This document shows positions 33,274 through 45,049 of a stretch of DNA of 64,000 bases, one piece after another. Position numbers and translations under genes: made by a program. Where the stretch lies: assembly GCF_010183535.1 (NCBI RefSeq), contig NC_071331.1:6510001-6574000 (forward strand), given 5' to 3'. Source of the DNA: Caenorhabditis remanei (lineage: Eukaryota > Nematoda > Chromadorea > Rhabditida > Rhabditidae). The number at the start of each line of letters is the position of its first letter. Within the stretch, counting starts at the first letter, position 1. The notes below the pieces were generated by a model that searched no databases, was not told where the DNA came from, and saw only the letters and a program-made list of their open reading frames with translations.

Positions 33274-34676
33274 CCCTCGCTTCTGCAGTTGACGCAACGC
33301 CTTGACGTCTTTCATAGAATTCTCATAAATAAACTTCATCTGAATTGCACACGGTGGTTTCATTTGTCGTGGGAGAACTCGGAGATACTGATCGATTGAA
33401 TCGAGACTATCAAATATATCATAATTGTTCTTCATCAGATTCTCCAGTGCAATTTCATACGGGATGTGCCCATCGAATCCCCTCCAGATTGCTCGCCAGT
33501 AGACACTTCGAGTCAATTCATAGAATTTGTCAATCTGCTGTGGAGTATTATTAATATCCTTTAATTGATGGGATGCGGGGGGTGTCCAGGTGAGTTCATC
33601 TCGGTCTTTGTCTTCGAATGGGGTTGTGGTGAGCATTTCCGGCAAGTCAGGTGGATAATTTGGGCCGATCAGGACGATCTCTATAAAATGAATTGTCGTG
33701 TCGTGATAATCATGAACAGAATTCTAGTCATGTATCCCTATCCAATCATGCATACTTCCAAACCGGACCTACAAAGGCCGGCGCGTATCTCACTTAAAAC
33801 TTAATATTATGAGCTGGAAAAGCTACCAAAATGTAGATCTCGATGAGATCTATGGATGTGACTACGGGCAGAGAGGCAGTTCCTTAATGTACCGCTGGCC
33901 GGGCTAGAATGGTTTTTTTTTGGCAATTTTCGCGTTTTGGCACTTTTTCCCTGCTCCGGGCCATTAACAAATAACCATCCGGCCCTTAGTAGGTCACGGG
34001 CATAGAACTTGCCAAGTTCTATATTGGTGTGTTTTTAGCTCACAATATTGCGTTTTAACCAAGTTACGCTCCGGCCCGTTTCGGCCCTGTTTGCAAGTAT
34101 GGAATAATGTATCTAATTCAATTTCTACTTACTTTTTCTTACGTCGACGTTTTTGTCTTCTTCCTCTTCTTCAATATCAGGATCTTCATATAACACCTCT
34201 TCCACAACCATCCCAATTTCCAATTCATCCCCATCTGCCATTCGTTGATACTTCTGGAAGTGCACTCTGCAGGATGGGGAGCAGGCAAAACTTTCTGTAT
34301 CACCATGGCCATAAAGTATGATATCTGGAAATAAAAAATAATGTGTTATATTCAATCGTTTCATCTCACCATGTGAATTCAAAACTGGTGCAACAGGCCC
34401 TTCAATCCCGTTTTCTTCATCATCCGACGACAAATTCTCTCTATCTTCCATCAGTCTTCTTTCATTTCGCCGTCGTTTCTGCTTCTTTCGTGGTGGAGTG
34501 ATACAGATGATCGACTCATCTCCAGAAGAGATTGTAATTATGTTTTCTTGATCCGTTGAGTCAGATGAAGCTTGTTGCGGTTGTGATGGACCAAGTTGAC
34601 GTCGCCTTGATCCTGATCCCGAGGAAGCGGAAGCTTCTGAACGACGCTTGTTATTGTGGACTTGTTGTGACATCAT
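33274..34676 (-). CDS. ELM2-SANT-type gene, copy 2, 3' part lost in gap
   Basis: Exons 1-3 are present and intact on the minus strand: 34676-34370, 34324-34133 and 33680-33274, with lengths (307, 192, 407) equal to copy 3. Protein features match copy 1: SIM-like IITISSGDE, basic PPRKKQKRRRNERR, CSPSC, acidic tail, ELM2-like region with TWTPP and LENLMKNNYDIFDSL. Differences are few (VHNNK near the N terminus, EVLYEDPDI, TRSVYW). The SANT/GATA-finger exons should lie in or beyond the gap. The intron-2 MITE is at the same place as in the other copies. Whether the gene is complete cannot be judged here. Confidence 0.7.
33751..34101. mobile_element. hAT-like palindromic MITE in intron 2 of ELM2 copy 2
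   Basis: Bounded by CATACTTCCAAACC and TTGCAAGTATG, orthologous in position to 16769-17120 and 44119-44470. Flanking octamers are CAATCATG and GAATAATG. Confidence 0.75.
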
Positions 34677-34689
34677 AGTCAAGTTCACT

Positions 34690-36578
34690 GCACTAGTGAC
34701 TGCACTAGTACCTGTAAGACTGAAATCATTAAAACGAGGCTCTGAAATGGGATAAGGTCGGTTGGAGGATCAGAAATCAAGTTCTCAAAAAAACGTGGGT
34801 TTTAGAGGTTTTCAGGAAATTTGAAAAAATACAAAATGATATGTTTCAAGTTTTGCCTAGACTGATCAAAGAATGACATTTTTAGTTGACGTTAGTCAAG
34901 ATCACAAAAAAAATTGCACGTGTTTCACTTTTAAGCTATGAAACGTCATTTTAACATTCTTGTATTGACAGGATAATCTTTACCAAGTCTTGAAATTGTG
35001 ATAATTTGTAACTGTGGTTAAATAACAAAATCAGAAGATTTTTCACGTGAAGTTGTAAATTCTGTTACCCATAAATGCGTTAATTAGTCCGCTATTAAAA
35101 ATATTTCATTTTGTTAATGTTTTTTGAAAGGTGCTTTCCATCCCGTTTCTAACATCCGTTACAAATCACTTATTAAAAATTGATATTGCGAAACAGAATA
35201 AAAAATCGATAAAAACATTTTTGTTAGTCATTTGTCTTGACTTTGTTTGGTTTATTTTCTACTCTCTTAACAGGAACGGTTTGTTCCAATCAGTGCAACT
35301 AACCGATCTACAGAAAAAAGGAGAAATGTAAAAATAAGTGAATAGAACCAGCAGAAAAAGGAGAAGAGAAGGAAGAAGAACTAGAGAGGATATGATTCGG
35401 TAAGATTCCTCCTGACCATAGTTGTCAAGGCCCGGGCCGGTAGAAAGTTTTCAAGGCCCGGCCCGAAGGCCCGGCTTCAAAAAATGATCCTATTTTTCCC
35501 AAAATTGTTTTTGAAATTTTTGAAATTTTTCATCAAAAATGTGACCATTTTTTATGCTTTTTCAGATTTTTTACTAATTCTGAGTGATAGTCGAAAATTT
35601 GACTTTTTTGCGAAAAAAATTCAAAAATTCGAAAATTTTTTGAATTTTTGAATTTGGCGCCAATTTTCAGGGCCTTCGGGCCGGGCCGGACCGTAAATTT
35701 TGTTGACAAGGCCCGGCCCGAGCCGTTCTTCTCAAAAAAAACATCAATTGAAGCTGCAAAAGCCGTATACAAAACTATTGCAAAACAGAACTAAAATCGA
35801 AAACAATTTATTTGTTTGTCATCGTTCTGGTTTATGTTTTCTAGCGATATACCCAATTTTAATGAACACTCAAAAGTCTTAACTCAAAAAAGATTGGAGG
35901 TAAACATTGAGCAATTAACAAATCTCTGTACTGAGAAAAGAGAGGAAATGAGAAATCAATAAGCTGAAATAGAGAAGAGGGAAAGGACAAGAGGAGAGTT
36001 ACCAGAAAGAGAGAACATTGGAATGATGTGTCCCCCACAGGTTATATGTTTGTTGAATGGGCACCATAGCGAGTCCACGAGGTACTCAGTCTGAATGATA
36101 AGTAAGGAAACCAGTTTGCAACTTTGCTTTGGAGTATTGCAGAATCAATTAGTGTTCGTTTCTAATCTAATTAATTTCAGATAGAGTTATCGGATGTTTA
36201 AAAAAGTTCTGATTGAAATGGGCATTGTAGAGATTTGAATGACTGTAATACATTATCTGAATTTGACAAATATAAAACAAACTGTCTGAAACTGGAAAAT
36301 TCATGAAGTATTTTGCCAAACACAGATATTGTACAAGCTACTTAACAATCAACATGAATTGACTGTAATAAAACACATGTATATTGGCAAAACAAAGTTG
36401 CTGTCATTGAAAAGGGATTTAGGAAAAGTTCATCGCAGCTAACAGAACATTTCAGCCCATATAAAATATCTATCTCTAATAATCAAAACCACCCTTTCAA
36501 AAGTTGTTGGTAGAACAGTATTTTTAACTATTAAAAACAAACCATTTTGTGTCTGGACTTGAGAAGCTTCTTACTAGC
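34690..36578. repeat. 5'-flank segment of ELM2 copy 2
   Basis: Parallels 17710-18526 plus 20857-22500 and 45050-47455. It contains the uninterrupted Helitron target (35326/35327), a GGCCCGG-rich MITE relic, the REEMRNQ-type exon-like segment (35890-36100) and an uninterrupted MITE target (TGTTTGTTGAATGGGCACC near 36050). Homology to block 3 breaks off after GAGAAGCTTCTTAC at about 36578. Confidence 0.7.
35417..35725. mobile_element. Worn GGCCCGG-ended MITE
   Basis: CATAGTTGTCAAGGCCCGGG on the left and GGCCGGACCG...TTGTTGACAAGG on the right surround an AT-rich core, resembling 19003-19301 and 46563-46886. The right end is rearranged and no target duplication is clear. Confidence 0.55.
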
Positions 36579-38160
36579 GCTCGAAATGGAACGAGTTGGG
36601 ACGTCCCGCGTCCCCGTCCCGCGCGTCCCGGATTGTCATAACACTGTTGAACATAAACCTACATTTTTGAAACTTTGGGAATCGCGTCCCCAGCTATGTC
36701 TTCAGATTCTGTGAAACGGAAACTCAGAGCCACCGTTTCCATTCACGAAATATGGAGCAGTAACGAGATTTTTACCAAAGATAGACAGTCGTTTTATTCC
36801 GAAACTCATATTATAATAGAAGTCAAAATTAAAAAGTATGCGAAACACTACTTTCGAGTAGAATTTAGGTAGAATCAAAAAACTACACAAACTCAACTAT
36901 TTTTCATGTGTTGAAAACCAAAATATCTAGTTGGAGGGGTAGAGAACCAGGTTTGTTATAGTCCATTAAAACCCATCAATTTTTTCCAGGATGTTTTTCT
37001 CAGCATTAAAAATTTCTCGGTATCAAATTTTTGTTTTTAATGGTATTTGCTGTTTTGAACATTAATTCCATTCGAACATCTGATTTTGATTTATGCCAGT
37101 GATAGAAACTGAAAAGGTTATTAGAAAAATCACAACAAAGGCATAGATGCTTATTGATATTTCGATCATGTTTAAAATTCGTCTGACTATTGCATTTCAT
37201 GACATTTTCACAATATGAATGCGTCTGTTTACGTTGGCAGTGACCTTATTAATGTAATTTTGAGACCTGAACAACTTTTAGAAAATTGTTAAAACCGTAG
37301 TAATTTCTCAGTTTCATGATCCTTAGTATAGTACGGAAACAAAAATTATGTAGTACATCGCATTTTGAGAACGAGGAAAAAACGCAATTCAAGAGAGTCA
37401 AATATCAGAAACAAATGGTTCTAAAAAATACGAGCAATATTCCGAGCCGTCGTTTTTCGAAAATTCAATTGGCTCTCTGACAAACTTGAGGTTAATGAAC
37501 AGTTCGTTACAATTCCTTGTTCAAAACTATAGACTTCAACATAAAGATCGTTTTCCTGTATTTCTTGCAGAAATTGCGAAACAGAACAAGAAATCGATAA
37601 TGATTCCTGTGTTTGCTAATTATTGAGAACTAGGTTTTCTCAGTTTTTTATGCTTCGTCACAAATTTATAAATAATGATTCATGATCGGAGAATACTAAG
37701 CGCTGAGAATAAATCATTAACCAGAAACCGTTAAAAACTAAGAAAAGTTGGAGACAAAAGAGGAAAAATGAATTGCCAGCGACGTGAGAGAAGAGAAGGA
37801 CAGGGAGAATAGGGAGACGCCAGAGACGAGACGATTTGGAATGGTGTGTCGCCCACAGGATATTTGCTTAGCATGTCTGTTAAAATGGGTACTACATGTC
37901 AGAGCGGATAAGGTATTCAGTCCAACACGAAGGTTACATTGTTAATTTTGAGGAAAATAAAAACCTGAACAGAGGCTTCAAACTAGAACATTGTAAAATT
38001 AGTTTTTAAATTACTTCAAAGAAACACGAAGATTTTTTAAAACTTACAGCTTGTTAGAGTATCTCATACATGCATTTCTTCATGTTTTTGTGATTTTTTG
38101 TATTTGAATATCTGGTAAGTTCATTTATTGATGTTTCAGAAAGACTTTATCAAGGCGAGA
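36579..38160. other. Unique intergenic insert within block 2
   Basis: Not present in block 3. It includes a short GC-rich CGTCCC repeat (36600-36640) and a diverged fourth copy of the exon-like flank module at about 37570-37930 (AGAGGAAAAATGAATTGCC, GTGTGTCGCCCACAGG). No intact gene was recognised. Confidence 0.45.
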
Positions 38161-38877
38161 AAAAGATCTCATTAAAATGAAACAACCATTAAAATTGGCG
38201 AATGAAAGACGAGCGGAGCGAATGTCGAAGCGAATACACGTAGGAGGAGGAAGGACGAACATATGTAGAAACTTATATATTAGAGAGAAGAGAGTGCAGC
38301 AACCGGAGAATCGAAAAAAACTGCTGACTGATAAATTTCAAAACATTATATTCAAGTACTACCGGTTTCACTTTGAAAAGAACTAACTTGAGATTGTTTA
38401 AAAAAATTAAAGCTACGTTCACGAAACCCGTATTAAACGACAAACTAAGATTCGAACTGAATTTATGAAATTTTTGAAACTGAGTTTTTCTTTATATAAT
38501 CAGTTTGTTTATTAGGCTCAGGGTCGGGGAACATATTTGAAAACATTAAATAGAAGAAAAAGTTATCTGACCCATTTTTAGACAAAACTAGGTTAAACTA
38601 TCGCTAGTTCTATGGTTGCGAAACGTCGTGGTTGCGAAATGTCATAGTTGCGGAATGTCGCAGTTGCGAAATGGCTAGTTGCGAAAAGTCGCAGTTGCGA
38701 AGTGTCGCAGTTGCGAAACCTATGTGAGTTGCGAATTGTCGCGGAGCCGTTTATTATAATCAGTTTGAAAAAAAACTGTGTTTAGAAAATTTTGTAAATG
38801 CAGAAGTAATTTTTCCCGTAGTCCAGATCTGAAATGTTAATACCAGTTGAGTTTCATGAAACATATGTAGTGGTGTG
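38160..38877. repeat. Distal duplicated segment, block 2 (partner at 47880-48350)
   Basis: GACGAGCGGAGCGAATGTCG, GGACGAACATATGTAGAAAC and TACCAGTTGAG recur in order at 47880-48350. It marks the far edge of the segmental duplication. A 247-bp insert (38508-38754) interrupts this copy only. Confidence 0.7.
38508..38754. mobile_element. Minisatellite-bearing insert with duplicated flanks
   Basis: The 13-mer TATAATCAGTTTG occurs on both sides (38495-38507 and 38755-38767), while block 3 has a single CATAATCAATTTG near 48235. The insert has weak inverted ends (GGCTC / GAGCC). It carries eight ~16-bp tandem units of the form GTTGCGAAATGTCGCA (38614-38745). Confidence 0.7.
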
Positions 38878-39244
38878 ACTAGCGTCCCCCGCCTCCCGGC
38901 GGGCTCCGCTAGAAGGGGCTTCGCCTCTTGCGCTTGCGCAGCAAGCTTTAAAATCTGGAAGCTCTACGACCATTTTGAAGCAAGTTGGAAGTGATTTTCT
39001 ATTTTAGCTGACCAAAGCAAAAAGGAGTTCAGTAGCTTTCGAATGGTAGTAAAACCAAGTCTGTACGACAATTTTGAGCCGAGTTATAAAGTTTTGAAGT
39101 TTAGAGGCTGGGGCGCCACGAGGCGCGAAGCTTCTGAAGTTTATCCGTGGGCTATCACCCGGTGGGGACACATCTGAATGCCACTATGGCGCTACAGTAA
39201 ATCTACCACCCTGTGGGGACACATGTAACGTTATGGTGAGAAGG
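38878..39244. other. GC-variable repeat mosaic
   Basis: Contains GC-rich CCCGCCTCCCGGCGGG, a GCGCCACGAGGCGC palindrome, and two GTGGGGACACAT phrases near 39160 and 39215. No gene is visible. Confidence 0.4.
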
Positions 39245-39500
39245 TGAGATCCTGGGTCAGAATCCACCCTTTTAAGGAGTCAAGCATAGTTTAATCCCGG
39301 GTCAGAATCCACCCTTCTAAGGCGTCAAGGGACATCAGGTGACGGATATTTGAATCCTGGGTCAGAATCCAGCCTTCTAAGTAGTCAAGCGACATCAGGT
39401 GACGGATATCTGAATCCCGGGTCAGAATTCACTCTTCTAAGGCGTCAAAGGACATCAGGTAACGGATAGTTGAATCCCGAGTCAGAATCCACCCTTTCCC
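39245..39500. repeat. 60-bp minisatellite
   Basis: GTCAGAATCC occurs at 39301, 39361, 39421 and 39481 at exact 60-bp spacing, with a fifth, shorter-spaced start near 39256. Unit landmarks are CCACCCTTCTAAGGCGTCAA and ACATCAGGTGACGGATA. Confidence 0.9.
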
Positions 39501-41044
39501 TTTGTCGCTCAAACTATTTACATATAAAAGTAGGTCAAAAGTTCATCACCGGTCAAGAACACCTTTTCCCCTTCCCAGAACAACCAAAATTCAAATATTC
39601 TTCCCATATCCCCGATGAGAATCCGATAAGAATGCCGAAGGGCAGTGGGTCAGGTCACCCTCTCACAGAAAAAAACGTAAAAAAGGCCTATTTGCACTTT
39701 GAAGCGAGTTATGACGTTATGAAAGTTTGAGCCACTGTAACTCGACTCAAAATCAATATTTTTTGAAACTCTTTTTTTTGTCCATTAGAAAATTTCAATA
39801 ACAATAACATATTCAAAATTCAATACAATCCCACCACAACCACCCGAGAAAAAAGCGCCAAACGCGCCCCAGCCCGAAAACTCAGTGCAAAAGCTGTTTT
39901 CTCCACAGCTCAGCTCCCACCGGACCGATTTGGCTTAAACTTATATATTCCAATAGATGTTTTGAAGGTGACCAACATATCAAATAATCAAAACGTTTTT
40001 AGTGGAAAATTTTTTCAGTGCGGGCCAAAAACACCTAAAAAATCGCCTCCTGAAAAATTTTTTCACTAAAAGTTTTACAAATTTTATATCAGTTTGTTCA
40101 GATTTTTTTTTTACATCATATATTTTTGTCAGAACTGAAAAATTCCCAAAACTACGCGCGCTACAGGCGGATCATGCCCCTCACGAGGCTATAGACCTGG
40201 TAGGAGGGCGCATTTTTCGTGTTTGATAAACGTTCACGGGAAAATGGTCACTCCGATCAAAAATCTTTTTATTTTACTGTATTTCCCGTCCAATTTTACG
40301 TTTACTCGCCAAGTTTCAAGAAAAAATCTCAGTTAGAACTCGAGATATAAGAGGGAAAGTAAAAAAAATTAGGCTATTTTGATATTTTGAGAAATTTTCA
40401 CTTTCCCGTCTGTAAAATTTTTTTGAAAAGAGATATCGGGATAATTTTTTTTCTCCATTTAGCCACTTTTCTCCTCTACAAACCTATAACTTTTCTCCTC
40501 TACAAACCTATTTTCATAGTCATAACTGCAAAACTCATCCTACATCAAGCAAGGAAATTCAAAAAAACACTAAAAAAAACACAATTTTTTCAAGCCAAAA
40601 AAAATGACTTTCACTCTACGGCTCATAGCTCGGCCACCAATAATGGTATCATCACCAAATTTTCCAAGAATGATGGGACAGCGCATTGCTAATTATCAAA
40701 AAAAAAATTAAGTCAATAGCTTCAAAATGAAGCAAGGTATTAACGACGAAAGTGAAGGACAAAAAAATTTGACACGCTAAGCCCCGCCCACAAAGGACAA
40801 AATTTGAAAAAATTTTGACGCGTGCGCCTTTAAAGATTTCCCCCTCGCATACTTAGTGGGGTTAGAGGAAGAAGTGGCGCGAAACTGATTTTCACCATTT
40901 TTGATCTATTTTCACAAGTTCGAGAAAAAATTATGCAAAAATAGATCAAAAGTGGTGAAAATCTGGTTCGCGCCAGAAAAAACTCTGCGTCTTTCGCCGA
41001 TACTCTCTCGTTTGCGGTGGGGCGCAGTTGTAAGAAGGCGTGGG
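39501..41044. other. Repeat-rich intergenic DNA between blocks
   Basis: AT-rich with dispersed-repeat fragments. Two CTTTTCTCCTCTACAAACCTA units lie in tandem at 40480-40512. A strong hairpin occupies 40876-40974. The terminal ~70 bp (40972-41042) reappear inverted at about 49950-50020. No gene was recognised. Confidence 0.45.
40876..40974. repeat. 99-bp hairpin
   Basis: GGCGCGAAAC...GATTTTCACC...TTTTGATCTATTTT pairs with AAAATAGATCAAAA...GGTGAAAATC...GTTCGCGCC, an imperfect stem of about 37 bp with a ~25-base loop. Confidence 0.75.
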
Positions 41045-42515
41045 CAGCTAATAGAAATGTAAGAAAACAGTAAATTTTGTAAAAATGAATGAAAAATACA
41101 TCGTTGAAAGTGAAACCAGATAAAGTATTAGCAAAAAAAACTATGACTTCAGTTCAATATAATGAAATGAAAAAATGAGAACCTAGATAACAAGCTGATG
41201 AAACCAGAAAACAATTTCGGTGGAAAGAGATTTTTAATACAAGTTAAAGGAACTGGAACTGTCATCAGACAACAACAATAAAGATAAAAGCATACTTGTC
41301 AACCGGGCCGGCGCGTGACTTGCGCCAAAATGAATATTATGAGCTGAAAAATATACCAAAATATAGATCCCGACGAGTTCTATGCCCGTGACCCACTACG
41401 GGCCGGATGGCTATTCGTTAATGTGCCGCGGGTCGGGGAAAAGTGCCAAAAAACGCAAAAATGGCCAAAAAAGCCATTCTAGTCCGGCCCGCGGCACATT
41501 AACAAATAGACATCCGGCCCGTAGTAGGTCACGGACATAGAACTCGTCGAGATCTACATTTTGGTATATTTTTCAGCTCATAATATTGAGTTTGACGAGA
41601 GTTACGTGCCGGCCCGGTTGACAAGTATGGATAAAAGAAAGACGAAACAGTACAAAACAACTGAAATGGGAATAGAAAACGGAAAGAAGCAGAGTGGAAA
41701 CATGCCGTCATCCAATTATAACAATTCACAGATCAGGTCAACAACTGTGAAAGAAATTCAATTGATCTCAAAATGAGGAAAATGAAACAGATAATGTTGT
41801 TTAGGTTAAGAAGTTTCGGAATTTCAGAAACCCTGATTGAAAATAGAATTCGGAAAATGGTAATTACTCAGGCAATATCAGCGTTATCAGAAAAGCAACC
41901 CGAATTTTTTCGCTCAATAGTGTTTTCATTGCTCAAATTTTCCAACCTGTTTCTTAATTCTACACGGTCACTGTATTTCGAGATCAATTGAGTTGGATTA
42001 TCAAATAGAAAACCAGATGATTGTTTATTGGGAAAGAAAGAAAACAGTAAAACTTATTTAAATGATTGTGAATATGAAAAATTGAAAATAAAACAAGGTA
42101 AAATATCAACCAAAAACAACGATTTTAATATAAGCATGTAAAATTAAAGATAATAAAATGAAAGCAAACTAACGAGAGGAGAATTCAAGATAAAATACTG
42201 ATGAAACCAGAAAAAAGTATGTGGAATGCGATTCGAAGAAATCGGATCAAAGAGTAAAATTGTTATCAGACTGCAGAAATGAAAGAAAGACAAAACAGTA
42301 TAAAATAACTGAGAGGGAGATTGAAAACGGAATGGATCAGAGTGGAAGCATGACATTATCCAATACTAAAAAACTGACTAAGCAACTATGAAAGAAATTC
42401 AAATGATTTCTAAACCAGGAAATTGAAACCGACAGAATTGAATTATGAAATTTCAAAATTTCAGAATATCTGAACAAAAAAGTCTCTGGGTTACTCATGT
42501 AATATCAACGCTATC
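41045..42515. repeat. Tandem 3'-flank repeat units (copy-3 block)
   Basis: Counterparts of the units at 12890-15165, with the same ordered landmarks. One unit is interrupted by the MITE at 41291-41629, another begins near 41935. The last merges into the 3' end of ELM2 copy 3. Confidence 0.65.
41291..41629. mobile_element. hAT-like palindromic MITE with perfect 8-bp TSD
   Basis: A 339-bp near-complete palindrome with ends CATACTTGTCAACCGGGCC / GGCCCGGTTGACAAGTATG. The octamer GATAAAAG is duplicated exactly on both sides (41283-41290 and 41630-41637). Core motifs (TAGATC, GGGCCGGATGGCTATTCGTT) match the intronic elements in the ELM2 genes. Confidence 0.9.
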
Positions 42516-42524
42516 TGCTTAATT

Positions 42525-45045
42525 TTATTTCCTTCCACGTCTTCTTCTTCCTGCCGTTGCCACATTTTTTGTTGTAACCACAGTTTTCTGAATTTCTGCA
42601 ACCGACTTCTTTCTTGATGTATCTTTTGGTGTAGTTGGAGCTTGACAAACAACTTTTGGTTCCTCCACAATTTCATACTCCTCTCTAACCCGCCACGGCT
42701 CAATATCACCAGGTATCTTGTGAGCAAATCTCCTGATCGTAGTCGGCAGATTTGGGATGTAATTCTTGTAGAACACGAGGATTTTCACCTGAAAAACTAG
42801 TTTTTTGATTTATCACTTTTGAATAGTTCTTTTTACATCAGAAGTCTCGTTGTGTGATTCTACAAATCTTTCAACCTTCTCCACTGCTACTCCCATCTTC
42901 TCTGCTACTTTCGCTTGATCAGTCATCTTTCCACTCAACTGTTTTTTGAAGACGGGCTTCTTAATGAGCTTAAGACACTCTTCTTTTTGCTCGGCAGTGA
43001 GTTCAAGGTCTCCGCCATTTGACTGCTTCTGACATCGACACAACACAAACAATGGCATCACAAATGGCTGGAGAGAGTCGACAATGTCTTTTCCGCTCAT
43101 TTTACTCCATCCTTTTCCAATACTTTTCTTCTCCTCGTCGGTCAACTCCAATCTGCTCCATCGCTCATCCCTTTCTTTTTTCAAATGATCATCGAACTCA
43201 CTTGACTTAAGGTGACGTCCCATCTGATGCTCCAATCGATTACACTTCTCGACGTTCTCTGTCTCCTCATCCGTAAAGACCACATTCCTCGCTGGTCGAT
43301 CCACGATGTTCCCATTCAAGTGCCTCCATGTTTTGCATATAAGACAGAGTCTATTCTCATTTGGTTCAGCAATGTTTCTAATGCGTCTGGTGCAGTTCTC
43401 ACAGGCATATCTTGGCAGAAAATGGAGTATTGAGCAGAGGACTTCATCGCAATTGCAAGGAAGTTTGAAATGGGGTTGGAGATGGAAGAAGCGGATCATT
43501 TTGTGGCGGTACTGATGGATCTCTGCCAAGTTGTAGTTTTGCATCTGTAATAACAACACTTACATTATGACTGTAAAAAGATTAATGTGTATGCTTATTT
43601 GAGTTCGTTGAAACACAAAACAATATTTTAATGTTTTCAACTTACCCCTCGCTTCTGCAGTTGACGCAACGCCTTGACGTCTTTCATAGAATTCTCATAC
43701 ATGAATTTCATCTGAATTGCACACGGTGGTTTCATTTGTCGTGGGAGAACATGAAGATACTGATCGATGGAGTCGAGACTATCGAATATATCATAATTGT
43801 TCTTCATCAGGTTCTCCAGTGCAATTTCATACGGGATGTGCCCATCGAATCCCCTCCAGATTGCTCGCCAGTAGACATTTCGAGTCAATTCATAGAATTT
43901 GTCAATCTGCTGTGGAGTATTATTAATATCCTTTAATTGATGGGATGCTGGGGGCGTCCAGGTGAGTTCATCTCGGTCGTTGTCTTCGAATGGTGTTGTG
44001 GTGAGCATTTCCGGCAAGTCAGGTGGATAATTTGGGCCGATCAGGACGGTCTCTAAAAGATGAACTGTTATTTCAAAATAATCATGAACAGAATTCTAGT
44101 CATGTATCCAGAATCATGCATACTTCCAAACCGGACCTACAAGGGCCGGCGCGTATCTCACTTAAAACATAATATTATGAGCTGGAAAAGCTACCAAAAT
44201 GTAGATCTCGATGAGATCTATGGCTGTGACTACGGGCCGAGTGGCAGGTCCTTAATGTACCGCTGGCCGGCCTAGAATGGTTTTTTTGGCAATTTTCGCG
44301 TTTTCGGCACTTTCTCCCTGCTCCGGGTCATTAACAAATAACCATCCGGCCCGTAGTAGGTCACGGGCATAGAACTTGCCAAGTTCTACATTTTGGTGTG
44401 TTTTTAGCTCACAATATTGCGTTTTAACCAAGTTACGCTCCGGCCCGTTTCGGCCCTGTTTGCAAGTATGGAGAACTGTATCCAATTCAATTTCTACTTA
44501 CTTTTTCCTACGTCGACGTTTTTGTCTTCTTCCTCTTCTTCAATATCAGGATCTTCAGCTAACACCTCTTCCACAACCATCCCAATTTCCAATTCATCCC
44601 CATCTGCCATTCGTTGATACTTCTGGAAGTGCACTCTGCAGGATGGGGAACAGGCAAAACTTTCTGTATCACCATGGCCATAAAGTATGATATCTGGAAA
44701 TAAAAAATAATATGTTATATTCAATCGGTTCATCTCACCATGTGAATTCAAAACTGGTGCAACAGGTCCTCCAATCCCATTTTCTTCATCATCCGACGAC
44801 AAATTCTCCCTATCTTTCATCAGTCTTCTCTCATTTCGCCGTCGTTTCTGCTTCTTTCGAGGTGGAGTGATACAGATGATGGACTCATCTCCAGAAGAGA
44901 TTGTAATTATGTTTTCTTGATCCGTTGAGTCAGATGAAGCTTGTTGCGGTTGTGATGGACCAAGTTGACGTCGCCTTGATCCTGATCCCGAAAGAGCAGA
45001 AGCTTCTGAGCGACGCTTGTTGGAGTTGATTTGTTGTGGCATCAT
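42525..45045 (-). CDS. ELM2-SANT-GATA-like finger protein, copy 3 (625 aa)
   Basis: Five exons, minus strand: 45045-44739, 44693-44502, 44052-43646, 43544-42837, 42788-42525. Every phase agrees and the frame is open, giving 625 residues, so this copy looks functional. Features follow copy 1: SIM-like IITISSGDE/IICIT, basic PPRKKQKRRRNERR, CSPSC, acidic tail, ELM2-like region, SANT-like YNLAEIHQYRHKMIRFF, and CENC...CLIC finger with KTWRHLNG. Exon 4 is six nt shorter (QLSGKMTDQ against QLNRKWWITDQ). The last donor is GTAAAA rather than GTAAGA, a weaker site. The first ATG follows a conserved acceptor, consistent with spliced-leader addition. High similarity to copies 1 and 2 implies recent duplication or gene conversion. 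Confidence 0.68.
44119..44470. mobile_element. hAT-like palindromic MITE in intron 2 of ELM2 copy 3
   Basis: 352 bp, CATACTTCCAAACC to GTTTGCAAGTATG, at the same site as in copies 1 and 2. The left octamer GAATCATG is kept; the right one has drifted. Confidence 0.75.
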
Positions 45046-45049
45046 AGTC

